64,000 nt of DNA from Pantoea sp. Eser (GTDB taxonomy: Bacteria; Pseudomonadota; Gammaproteobacteria; Enterobacterales; Enterobacteriaceae). The notes beneath the pieces were generated by a model. The model saw nothing but the letters and a program-made list of their open reading frames with translations, was not told where the DNA came from and searched no databases. Made by a program: the position numbers and the translations under genes. Positions 9,160 through 18,065 of the stretch are shown here, in pieces; the first letter of the stretch is position 1; each line of letters begins with the position of its first letter. Location: the NCBI GenBank assembly GCA_009830035.1, contig SZZY01000011.1, positions 80,349 through 144,348 of the forward strand, written 5' to 3'.

Positions 9160-9520
9160 GACGGATCTGCCACAGTCGATGGCGAAGGTGGCCCGCAGCT
9201 TTTCGCCGTTGTCGCAGCGGAACTCGAAGCCATCCGAACTCTAGCGGCGATTGCTTCCGGCCACCGCCACCCGGCCTGTGTGACGACGGGTATCTGGTGT
9301 GGGGCGGGGTTTCGGCTGTAACAACAAGCCGTTGTCACGCATCACGCGCCATACCCGTTTGGCATTGGTGACCGTCAGACCTTCCTGCTCCGAACGGCGG
9401 CGCAAATTAGCCCAGATGCGTCGATAACCATAACTCGGCAGGTCGGTAACCTCGGCATCAAAATCAGTGACAACAAGACCATAACCGTTATATCTGCGTT
9501 CATCAAACAAGCCAGATAAA
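9160..9520 (-). mobile_element. IS2-like (IS3 family) orfB fragment
   Basis: The minus strand reads DLPSYGYRRIWANLRRRSEQ and then NAKRVWRVMRDNGLLLQ and HTGRVAVAGSNRR, closely resembling the N-terminal part of IS2 InsD. A TAG at 9241 replaces the expected tryptophan. The frame then continues SSDGFEFRCDNGEKLRATFA and ends at IDC, directly before DNA leading into the integrase start. The DDE residues and the element ends are missing, so only a fragment survives. The first ~15 codons (ERRYNGYGLVV) do not look like InsD and may belong to something else. Confidence 0.7.
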
Positions 9521-9944
9521 TACCTGTTGAGCTTTATAAAACATTAAGATGGGATCGGGGGGCCGAAATGACCGGCCACACCCAATTTACTGTAGCGACA
9601 GATATTCAGATTTATTTCTGTGATTCACAATATCCCTGGTGACGTGGCTCAAATGAAAATACGAACAGATTGCTCAGACTATATTTTCCAAAAGGAACTG
9701 ACTTATCGGTTCACAGCCAGCAAAGACTAAACAGTGTTGCCAGAAAGCTCAACGAAAGGCCGTGAAAAACACTAGACTATGAATTACCCGCAGAGCGGTT
9801 CAATCAGTGTGTTGCATCCATCGGTTGAACTCGCAGCCAAAAGCGGACGCACAAGGCGGGTCATCAAGACCGGTGTCCTATTTTTAAATTACATTGGACT
9901 CTTAAATGGGGAATGAGAATTTTTGTAACGTGGTTGCTCATGCT
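9521..9944. other. Non-coding spacer
   Basis: I see no gene. It lies between the IS2-like fragment and the 3' end of the unknown gene at 9945-11306 and may contain decayed element DNA; no terminal repeats were recognised. Confidence 0.35.
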
Positions 9945-11306
9945 TCAGACTGTAAGTTCTTGCATGTTTATCATAACTTTACATCCAAGAGTATCTCGAG
10001 CCTCTCCTAACGACCATACGGTTGAAATATAATGAGTCAAATTTCGATAGGCGGCACGAAAACCTCTAGGTTTCTTAAGATCATAAAAGAACTCAGGGAT
10101 TTTAACTTTGAAGTTAAAAGCTGGTAGTTTTGGCAAAGACTTAAGAGCTGCAACACTTTTGTAGACATGTACAAGCTTGGTTACAGGCACACCTTGTCTA
10201 GTCTTAAGTTCATAATTAACTCTCATATCATTCGATTCTTTTGATACTTCTGTAATTAATGACAACACTGATTTATTAGCTTGAGACAATTCATTTTCAT
10301 TAAATAAGCATCTTATTTCACGCATTTTCTCACGAGCCTCAACAAATTCGTTATTGTTCCTTATGTTATAAGCTGCCTCAACGATACGGCTTGGATCACC
10401 AGTTTCTTTCGCGAGCCATGCAGAGAATACAGGAAGTGCAGTTGCAGTTGCAGTTGCAGTCGTTTTACCACCAGAGTGAATATCAATTGAATCATGGCTA
10501 AGCGATGTGGAAAAATGTTCCACGATATGTTTAGCATAGTCAAAACCATACTGACAGTGTTGGCTTAAATAAGTTTGTTGATACGCCTGACGTATTGGGT
10601 ATAAAAAAGTATCTGCCTGAAGGCGCTTAGCTGTAAGGAAATAAAACACTGAGCGATTAGCCATCCATGCAACCGAGGCAACGAATGCCTTGATTGCATC
10701 TGCTGCTTCACCAGCAGATGTACCATCACCCCATCTTGCTCCGGGAACTTTGTAGCCTTTGCTAATAGGGGTACCAAACCGATCTATAAGAGTTCAACAT
10801 CTCCATTTGTTCTATTACCAGACTCAGCTGCATACCCAGGTTCTGAAAAAATAGCGGCAGCTATATTACCATATTTTTCAAACTCCTTACCTCCATCAGA
10901 AAGATTCTTCAATGTTAGATTGATAAACACTTGAACTAATGTCTCATCTACATATGATATGTGTTTGAAGAAGTTCAATTAGTTTTTTAAAATCGTCATT
11001 AACAAACGCACCACCTCGAAGTTGAGGTTGTAATGCATCAGAGATTCTTTTTGCTTCAATTTCAACCAAACCATAGTGCGTTTTATCAAGAAATGATATT
11101 TCTTTGAAACTTGAAATTCTATTTTCAAGATACTCTGGGATATAATCATCAATTGTAATTACACGATCATAGAAAAAAATTGACTGTATGTAGTTCTCGA
11201 AAGAAACCATATCCGTATCTACCGAGTCCTTCGATTTTGTTTTAACATGCCCCTCGATTCTTTGGACTGCAGTCAAAGTTGAATTATCAATCAGTGCGTA
11301 TGTCAT
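9945..11306 (-). pseudogene. Unknown cargo protein, about 450 codons, two frameshifts
   Basis: The start is an ATG at 11306 (MTYALIDNSTLTAVQR) with GAGGGG upstream. The frame shifts near 10965 (from IELLQ to KHISYVDETLVQV) and again near 10785 (from NGDVELL to RFGTPISKGYKVPGARWGDG). The last piece runs to the stop at 9945. Joined, the protein would be about 454 aa and mostly soluble, with no signal peptide or membrane segment. A stretch of alternating Thr-Ala comes from a hexanucleotide repeat (10438-10460). I do not recognise the family. Its place in ICE cargo beside an integrase-domain gene is where defence or anti-phage genes often sit, but nothing in the sequence shows that role. Confidence 0.5.
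10438..10460. repeat. Hexanucleotide tandem repeat in the unknown gene
   Basis: The unit gcagtt is repeated almost four times without mismatch. On the coding strand it gives alternating ACT GCA codons (Thr-Ala). Slippage here changes length by two residues without changing frame. Confidence 0.9.
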
Positions 11307-11640
11307 TTTAACCCCTCAAATCGATATAACTAATGATGATTCCCTAAAAAATAACATTTCAATAATCTTATTTCATTACAATCAATATTTAGTGTATGTC
11401 ATTTTATATAAATGAGAAAAGTGCTCACAAAAAATGGTATTTTACCATATTATCAGAGTGTATTTCGAAGGAAACAGGGAACTTTGTCGGTAGCAGATAT
11501 TGTAAGATTGTCCGCTTCTCGCTCATTTCATTCTTAATAAAAACTTACCAGCCATAAAAAACCTGCCCCAGCGGACGGTATCCAATATGTTATTTTCTGT
11601 TTATAATCATGACCCTGTTGAAGGCAAGTCTGTAGTTACA
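11307..11640. other. AT-rich spacer
   Basis: It holds the ribosome-binding site and presumably the promoter of the unknown minus-strand gene ending at 9945. The composition changes from AT-rich to GC-rich near 11,560, where the conjugation remnant begins. No gene seen. Confidence 0.4.
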
Positions 11641-11860
11641 CTTCAAACCCGTGAATCCACAGCATCAAGATACACCAGATCGGCCGAATCCGGCACCGTG
11701 ATATACCAGCGGGGATGCGCATACTCCTCTTTCCTGCGGCCAGTTCGTCTGTCCCGTCACGGTGATAAGAATATTAACCGCCTGCTTCAGCTTTCCCTCA
11801 AGGTAGATGGCCACGCTGCTGCTGAGCCCCACCCGGTGCGGGTGACAGGTCATTTTTACC
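11641..11860 (-). pseudogene. Unidentified ICE transfer-gene remnant
   Basis: GC-rich minus-strand DNA downstream of the TraC-like gene reads SSSVAIYLEGKLKQAVNILI and then TVTGQTNWPQ. After a shift near 11730 it reads EYAHPRWYITVPDSADLVYL and ends with a stop near 11641. The two halves look like one protein, probably the end of a transfer-region gene. I cannot name the family. Confidence 0.35.
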
Positions 11861-12011
11861 GGCCCGGTCAGACGCTACTTTAGCATTGCCCGCAGCCTCA
11901 CAAGGTGCTAATGGGTCGCTGGGAGCACGCCGGGCTCCCCCTGAGGCGACAGGGTGAAAAGCGCGCCGCCACTGTGCTCATGAATGGCGGGTTCAGGTTA
12001 CTTCAGTGTCA

Positions 12012-13843
12012 TCATACCGTGGCAGGCTCCTGTTGTTTCTCCGTCAGACCGCGCAGACGGTCCAGGTTCTGCGCGACTCGTTTTGCCGCTTCCAGCTCGC
12101 TGCAGTGAAATTCATTCATCAGCGCCCGGCGTTCGGCTTTCTCTTCTTTTTCCGTCATTCCCAGTGCCAAGAAGAGACTGGGCGGCACGGCACGAAACAG
12201 CGCTTCAATCCGTTTCGCCAGCACCACGCCCTCCGTATAACAGCCAGTCAGTTTACTGGCGGAAAGCAGCACCGATTCCTGCTCCGGCGTGAGCGCGCGG
12301 AAACGGCTGATATCTTTGACCTCTTCCGGGGGCATGGTCAGACAAATCCACCATTCCGCCATGTTCAGCATTTTTTCGGCAATATCCGGGTAATCTTTAA
12401 GGTTCTGGGTGGCGAGCCACAGCCAGGCACCGAGCCTACGCCACATCTTGACCACCTTGGTCTGTAGGGTGACAGCAGCGGGTTGACCGTGACGATATGC
12501 GCCTCATCCACCGTGAAGACAATATCCTGGCCTAGGAACTGGTCACGCTCTGCGATGTTGTTAATCATGTTGGTCATCGAGACCATGGTCAGGGCCATCT
12601 GCGCCTCGTAGCCCTTACGCGCCAGATGCCCCAGGTCAACCAGCGTCACGTCCGCTTCCGGCCAGAGTTCCCCTTCGCGGTTGAACAGCTCCGCTTCAAA
12701 GCTGCCGGTCTGGGTAAACATGCCCAGGGATTCCGCCATCTCCGCTGCTTTCGCCTTGCGCTGGGCATTGCGGACATTGATGACGCCCTCATCATTGTCA
12801 GAGGCAATAGCGTACAGCGCCTGTTGCAGGTCGGATGGCAGCATCTGCCGCTCTTCTTTATAAGTTGCGTGGGCTGCCATCAGTAGTGCTTCACGTATCA
12901 TCGCTCTGTCGGCACGTTTCAGGTCGGCCTCTTCTTTCGGATCGCCGCCGGTGATCATCATGCGCGCAGAAATTTCCATTTCACCGAGAATGTCACGCCT
13001 GTCATCCTCGTCATCGTCGTCCGTGTAGATATCCGGCAGGTCGCTCTCATCCACGGCCTGTACGGCCAGGCCCTCTTCCACCAGTTTATGTGCGTATGCA
13101 AACGGCGGCAGGCTGACGCCACTCCCGGGTTTGACGCTGATTTTGTTCACCGTCAGCACGAGGCTGTCAAAGAAGTCGGCCAGCAGGCCGAACGAGTTCC
13201 CGGCCTCCGCAATAAACAGCCGCGGACGGTGGACGGCCATCAGCTGGGAGAGCGAGGCACACAGCGTGGCCGATTTCCCTGCCCCGGTCGGGCCGAACAG
13301 CAGCAGATATGCATTCTGGGTGCGGTCGAGCTTGTTGAGGGGATCGAATGTCAGAATATCCCCGCCGCGGTTGAAAAAACTGAAGCCGGGATGCCCCGTA
13401 CCGGTTTCACGACCGGTCACCGGCAGAAGACCTGCCAGGTGCTGAACCCAGGTCAGACGGGTGTACCAGTGTTTTTTGTCACTGTCGGGGTCAAAGCACA
13501 TCGGCAGCGCCCGCAGCCAGCTGTTCAGCGGCCCCTCTTCAAACTCCGGACGTACCGGCTGCAGACCGGCCCCGAGCAGCACGGTGGACAGCTCCAGCCG
13601 CTTGCGCTTCAGGCTGGTCATGTCATCCCCCCGCAGCAGGAAGGTGATCCCCGACCGGTACAGCTTGTGCCGGTTGCCCAGATATTCTTTTACCGTTTTC
13701 ACATCCTGACGGACGTGACCTGACTCAGTATTTTCCCCGACCGTATTTTTCGAAAGCCGGTTGAACTGCTCCTCAACTCGGTCCTGGGGCTGTACCACCA
13801 CGGTCATGCACAGCATGGCCGGACGATTTGAGTTCATACGCAC
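12012..13843 (-). pseudogene. TraC/VirB4-like conjugative transfer ATPase (TIGR03744 type), truncated and frameshifted
   Basis: The piece from 13843 carries NRPAMLCMTVVVQPQDRVEE, then the Walker A loop GPTGAGKSAT and the Walker B region DIVFTVDEAHIVTVNPLLSP. A frameshift near 12465 moves the C-terminal part into a second frame, with LGAWLWLATQNLKDYPDIAE and the ending at 12012. In SPI-7/PFGI-1-class ICEs this ATPase is over 900 aa and powers assembly of the mating-pair apparatus at the inner membrane. Here roughly the first third is missing: codons upstream of 13843 do not continue the family. Transfer function must be lost. The GTG at 13843 with GGAG nearby is probably fortuitous. Confidence 0.85.
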
Positions 13844-14038
13844 CTCCAGAAGGATTAATGGGTGCGTACAGGATGCGGAAGGGTAGAGGTCGGGTCAGCG
13901 ATAAACTCTATATGCATATGCGTTAATAGAAGTTTTTATCCAGTTACGACTGGCATAGTGCATGTCTTATGTGCGAGTCGGACTCATTTATTGAACTTCG
14001 ATGCATTTTTCGCTAAAACTCATAAAGGATAGTTTAAG
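13844..14038. promoter_or_regulatory. Spacer with likely promoter of the membrane-protein gene
   Basis: This is the junction between the truncated TraC gene (GC-rich) and AT-rich inserted DNA. AGGAT stands 9 bases before the ATG at 14039. The abrupt change marks an insertion/deletion boundary within the ICE. Confidence 0.35.
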
Positions 14039-14665
14039 ATGTTGATTGACATACTGACCAAAATTGTATTACCCATATGTGCTCTAATAATCACGGTATT
14101 AGGCTTGAAGTCCAGATGGATTATTCAGACTGACAGATTATTTGAGAGATATTCAAAATTGAGCAAACTTGCATTCGAGTTATCAGAACAATTTGGCAAT
14201 AAAATATTGCGAAAAATTTCAGAAGAATACGGTTATGCTGCAATCACAAGAGAAAAAACTATCACATGATGAAACACGTACACTTCTTGATATGGTTAAT
14301 CCAGTTCAGGGAATCGAAGAATATCATGTTTGCGTTGATTATCTCAAAATTGATGTCGTGGAAAATGGTTTTTCATGGAAGAAAAGAAGATACAACACAA
14401 TATATCGCTCATTCTTAGGGTCACTTCTGTCCATTCAATATTTCATCGGTGCAATAATGTTTTTCTGCCCTATATTCTATGCTGCACTACAAGATACATT
14501 CATTGGTTCGATCTTCAGAAAATTAAAATCTGACTTACAAGTCGGCCTGCAATTTATGTTATTTGCACTAGTGCATTTCTTGCATTTCCCAGCCTGAATA
14601 AGCTTTCACGGCTATATCGTTCAGCTAAGCTTATTGAGACAACCGAGCAGAAACATCAAAGATAA
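14039..14665 (+). pseudogene. Membrane protein of unknown function, two frameshifts
   Basis: The start MLIDILTKIVLPICALIITV is a membrane helix. A cytosolic-looking stretch follows, and the frame shifts near 14255 to KKLSHDETRTLLDMVNPVQG. A second membrane region (FLGSLLSIQYFIGAIMFFCP) and a third hydrophobic piece follow. A further shift near 14578 gives PSLNKLSRLYRSAKLIETTE and a stop at 14663-14665. Joined, it would be about 205 aa with two or three membrane segments. AT-rich codons contrast with the flanking transfer genes, so it is inserted cargo. No family recognised. Confidence 0.5.
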
Positions 14666-14745
14666 ATCCATTGCACTGAGGCGCCAGTAACGGTCGTTTC
14701 ATGGCTTATCGGCTGGACGGAGGCAAACCATAGACAGTTAACCTT

Positions 14746-15531
14746 TCAGATTGAGTCAGCTTTCCAGTTACCAGGATTGTGCCGCACAAACGGGCTGTAC
14801 TCCGGAGAATGGGGTCTTAATGTTTTGTCCTCATTGAAATCCTCTTCTTTATTGAAGAGAATAATGGGCCAGCCATTGATATTGATAAGCCTGCTTTCGA
14901 AATCTCTCACTTTTTCATCGAGAAATTGCTGCTGTTTTTCTTTGGCTAATCCATCAAGGCCGCCGCGTACGCCATGAATGAGGTAAGGTTCCAGCATGCT
15001 GTAACCTATGTAGTGCAGCGCATGTATGGACGGCCATAACATAAACCGCATGTCGCCATGGCGCCCGTTATGGCCGCAGGCATTTGCAGGTGCACCGGCC
15101 GTTACTGTAAGTAAAGCCCGTTTACCTTTCATTATGCCATTTTCGTGTCGATGTTTACTGTCGTATATTCCGCCATACACAAATACCCGATCCATCCAGC
15201 CTTTCAGGATCGCCGGCATACCAAACCACCAGAAAGGAAAGTGCAGCAGCAGTAGATCAGCGTTTTTTAATAACTCAATGTGCCTGAGAACATCATCAGG
15301 CAGATTATGCATTTCCCAGTAATGCCGCTGTTCCAGCAGGGCATCAAACCTCTGAGAGTCCTGCCTGTCAGGGTAAAAATTTTGTCCCTCACACGGTTCG
15401 AAATTTTTACTGCATAAATTGACTGTCTGAACCAGTGAGCCCTGTTTTTCAAATACATGAGCGGCTCTGGATGCCAGGAATGAGTTAAATGAATCCGCCT
15501 CAGGATGCGCAGCGATAATCAGTACCTTCAT
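14746..15531 (-). CDS. NAD(P)H:quinone oxidoreductase, flavodoxin-2 fold
   Basis: Intact, 261 aa from the ATG at 15531; GGGAG lies 7 bases upstream, and an upstream in-frame start lacks a site. The protein starts MKVLIIAAHPEADSFNSFLA and contains LLLLHFPFWWFGMPAILKGW and then LTVTAGAP, the FMN/FAD-binding signature of MdaB/KefG/NQO1-type two-electron quinone reductases. Such enzymes detoxify quinones and electrophiles in the cytosol. It is divergent from an HxlR regulator 83 bp away, a common pairing for inducible quinone or aldehyde responses. It lies inside the gap where ICE transfer genes should be, so it is cargo. Confidence 0.88.
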   Translation of the reverse strand: MKVLIIAAHPEADSFNSFLASRAAHVFEKQGSLVQTVNLCSKNFEPCEGQNFYPDRQDSQRFDALLEQRHYWEMHNLPDDVLRHIELLKNADLLLLHFPFWWFGMPAILKGWMDRVFVYGGIYDSKHRHENGIMKGKRALLTVTAGAPANACGHNGRHGDMRFMLWPSIHALHYIGYSMLEPYLIHGVRGGLDGLAKEKQQQFLDEKVRDFESRLININGWPIILFNKEEDFNEDKTLRPHSPEYSPFVRHNPGNWKADSI

Positions 15532-15614
15532 GAAGATTCTCCCTAATGACTTTTCACAGTCATAATGTTTTATTTTAGTTTTGCATTCAATTACGCACTT
15601 TGAGGTAACCACTC
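15532..15614. promoter_or_regulatory. Divergent promoter region
   Basis: The 83-bp space between the quinone reductase and hxlR-like genes must hold both promoters and the operator. It has GGGAG for the left gene and GAGGT for the right gene. AT-rich core sequence lies in the middle (around 15565-15590). No clear inverted repeat was found. Confidence 0.5.
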
Positions 15615-15986
15615 ATGGCATATCCGGGAAACGTTTACTCAGTAAAATGTTCAGCGCGCGATGCTCTTGCGCTTATTTCGGGGAAATGGGTAATGCTTAT
15701 CCTTCCTGCACTTGCAGAGGGGCCTATACGCAACGGCGAGCTGATGAGAAAAATTGAAGGAATATCCCAAAAGGTTCTGACCCAGACTCTGCGGCAGCTA
15801 GAAAGACATGGACTGGTGTCCAGAATTGACCACGAAGAGAAACCAGCCTGCGTGGAATACATCCTGACAGGTGTGGCTGACTCACTCGTTAGCACACTCG
15901 CTGCTCTTGACCGCTGGGCAGAGATCAATTTCCCTGAACTTGACGCTGCAAGGGTCAGATACGATGAGGAAAACGGCAGTATTTAA
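15615..15986 (+). CDS. HxlR-family transcriptional regulator
   Basis: Intact, 123 aa. The winged helix-turn-helix is clear: ALISGKWVMLILPALAEG, NGELMRKIEGISQKVLTQTL and RQLERHGLV. A cysteine at position 12 lies just before the domain, where YodB/HypR-type members carry their redox-sensing cysteine (family knowledge). It is divergent from a quinone reductase, so it probably represses that gene and is released by quinones or other electrophiles (inference). The IS110 transposase begins 20 bp after its stop. Confidence 0.88.
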   Translation: MAYPGNVYSVKCSARDALALISGKWVMLILPALAEGPIRNGELMRKIEGISQKVLTQTLRQLERHGLVSRIDHEEKPACVEYILTGVADSLVSTLAALDRWAEINFPELDAARVRYDEENGSI

Positions 15987-15989
15987 TCA

Positions 15990-17200
15990 GGCATGAGGAG
16001 TCTGAAATGAAACCTATGCCGGTCGGTGTCGACATTGCCAAGAACGTAATGCAGGTGCACTTTATAGATAAAGCTACGGGGAAAATTTTCAACAAATCCA
16101 TCAAGCGCGATAAATTTCTGGAATTTTTTACTAACCGCTCCTCCTACCTAATCGGTATGGAAGCCTGCGGGGGAGCACATCACTGGGCAAGGCAGCTGAT
16201 CCGTCTCGGTCATACGGTTAAACTGATGCCGGGCGAGTTCGTCAAGGCCTTCAACATCCGCAACAAGAATGATACGGCTGACGCGCAGGCTATCTGGCAT
16301 GCGGTGCAGCAACCAGGTAAGGCTGTTGCGGTAAAAACGGAGCAGCAGCAGGCCATGCTTGCCCTGCACCGGATTCGCTCACAGCTGATGAAGTTCAGAC
16401 TGATGCAAACCAATGCCCTACACGGATTACTGGCAGAGTATGGTGAAGTAATGCGTAAAGGACATGCCAGCCTCGTTAAAAACGTCCCCGAAATACTTTG
16501 CCGCCTGTCCGAACGTTTACCGGTCGTTCTTATAGACACCCTGCGTGAACAACTAAAAGAAGTGGAAAGAACGGACAGTCGTATTACAGATATTGAACGA
16601 CGGATACGCGAACTGAGTAAAAACGATCCCGGCGTAAAAGCCATCAGTGAAATCCCCGGCGTAGGTTTACTGACCGCTACCGCAGCGGTAGCGTCTATGG
16701 GCAGTGCGGAAGCGTTCCGTTCAGGCCGGGAGTTTGCCGCATGGGTGGGACTTGTCCCCAGGCAGACCGGGACGGGCGGGAAGATCCAGTTGCTGGGAAT
16801 TAGTAAGCGAGGCGACAAGTATCTGCGAAAACTGCTGGTCAACGGTGCCTACAGCGTCATACAGAATGCCCGCGAGTCGGGCCCCTGGATCACCGACTTG
16901 CTGAAGCGGCGTCCGATAAACGTCGCCTCCGTGGCGCTGGCCAACAAAATGGAATCATATGGGCTGTGCTGGCGTACGGCAGGCCCTACCAGAAGGAAGC
17001 TGCTCTTGACTGAGTACTTACATTACGAAATCACAGTGTATAAGCAGAACGTCAACAGGTTGCGCAAGCAGTGTATGTAATCACAGAGCAGGTCAGACCG
17101 GGACTCACCAAACCCGAAAGAAGTACCGAACTCCGGGTTCGCAGAGATAATTGAGGCGTGGGTCAGCGGATTCCATTAGGGTCAGCAGCCGCTTTCGCAG
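15990..17200 (+). mobile_element. IS110-family insertion sequence
   Basis: It comprises the transposase gene (16007-17080) and a 3' non-coding part. The exact ends are not clear because IS110 elements usually lack terminal inverted repeats. It sits between the HxlR gene and the TIGR03747 pseudogene, at the place where many ICE transfer genes have vanished, so it may have mediated that loss. Confidence 0.6.
16007..17080 (+). CDS. IS110-family transposase, altered C-terminus
   Basis: 357 aa with a GAGGAG site upstream. The N-terminal RuvC-like DEDD domain begins VGVDIAKNVMQVHF, with GMEACGGAHHWARQL and NDTADAQAI later. The C-terminal Transposase_20 domain shows SEIPGVGLLTATAAVASMGS and FAAWVGLVPRQTGTGGK. 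Up to ALANKM (about residue 318) the match is normal. After it, the expected text (IIWAVLAYGRPYQKE) is found in another frame, so a frameshift near 16950 has replaced the last ~40 residues. The serine of the second domain lies before this point, so activity is uncertain. Confidence 0.85.
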   Translation: MKPMPVGVDIAKNVMQVHFIDKATGKIFNKSIKRDKFLEFFTNRSSYLIGMEACGGAHHWARQLIRLGHTVKLMPGEFVKAFNIRNKNDTADAQAIWHAVQQPGKAVAVKTEQQQAMLALHRIRSQLMKFRLMQTNALHGLLAEYGEVMRKGHASLVKNVPEILCRLSERLPVVLIDTLREQLKEVERTDSRITDIERRIRELSKNDPGVKAISEIPGVGLLTATAAVASMGSAEAFRSGREFAAWVGLVPRQTGTGGKIQLLGISKRGDKYLRKLLVNGAYSVIQNARESGPWITDLLKRRPINVASVALANKMESYGLCWRTAGPTRRKLLLTEYLHYEITVYKQNVNRLRKQCM

Positions 17201-17275
17201 CTGCTCAAAGACAGGATATATAGCCGCAATCGTCCTGTCCGTCATGAAGTACAAAGCCTGGCAAACGGGAGGCGC

Positions 17276-18019
17276 TCATATATGCTTCTTGAATGAGGTA
17301 GTGGTCACGGTAACGGCGATACCCAGCAGGACAGCCGCCGGCAACAACAGCAGATTGGGGTAGACTGCAGTGGGCCAGGAAAGGTACAGCATAGCGGGCA
17401 CCACTGCTGCAGGTTTTACCAGCTTCTTGGCATGGTGATAGACAAAGGAACTTTCATAACCCGCACCATAACGCCGCAGCCCCTCAACCAGCGCCACCAT
17501 CACGACCAGCACAAACAGCGGCACTGACAGCACCAGGATGGTGACGCGTACCAAGGTGATAATGCTGATCCATACCGTGGCCAGCAGGTATTCAAGCAGA
17601 TAGCCGGCAAGCCAGCCGCTCCAGCTGTTGATTTCCCGTGTGACGGCATTGTCACTGTGCATCTGATGCGCATACTGCTGCCGGACCTAGTCAAGGAAGC
17701 CACTGTCCACGAAGGCCCACTGATACGGGGTGGTCACCCAGCGCACAACTGTTACCGATGGCTCAGAGAGCAGCAGGCTGCGGGTGAACTCCGTCGACAG
17801 CCAGCCCAGCTCGGTGTTCATCACGGCTTCACTGTGCGCCGCCCCGGCTTCCGGCCAGAAGAATGCGATGCCGATATATTCAATTAGCAGGCTCAGCAGC
17901 AGCGAGGAAAGCACCACGCCTACCAGGGCCCACGGCCAGCCCCAGAGCAGATTGTACAGAATCCCGTGTTTACGCTCCGGCAGTGTCTGCTGCTGCGGGG
18001 GACGTTTTACCTCAGCCAT
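17276..18019 (-). pseudogene. ICE membrane protein, TIGR03747 type, one in-frame stop
   Basis: The start MAEVKRPPQQQTLPERKHGI has GGAGGGGAGA upstream. A first membrane helix (WALVGVVLSSLLLSLLIEYI) and the motif TPYQWAFVDSGFLD follow; then TAG at 17687 interrupts the frame. The same frame continues through two more hydrophobic segments to 17276. The total of about 247 codons and the position just after traD match the TIGR03747 family of SPI-7/PFGI-1-class ICEs. Only a single stop has broken it. The genes expected next (TIGR03750, 03745, 03746, 03749 and 03752 types) are absent. Confidence 0.75.
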
Positions 18020-18065
18020 TCTCCCCTCCAGTTACCGGCACGTTCAGGGCCGGACCGTCCCGCCA

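Noticed and set aside
13088..13723. Plus-strand 211-codon frame opposite the TraC-like gene
   Set aside because: It is the antisense shadow of a clear ATPase with Walker motifs; no ribosome-binding site and low-complexity composition.
16210..16842. Minus-strand 210-codon frame inside the IS110 transposase
   Set aside because: Ser/Arg-rich antisense shadow of the transposase.
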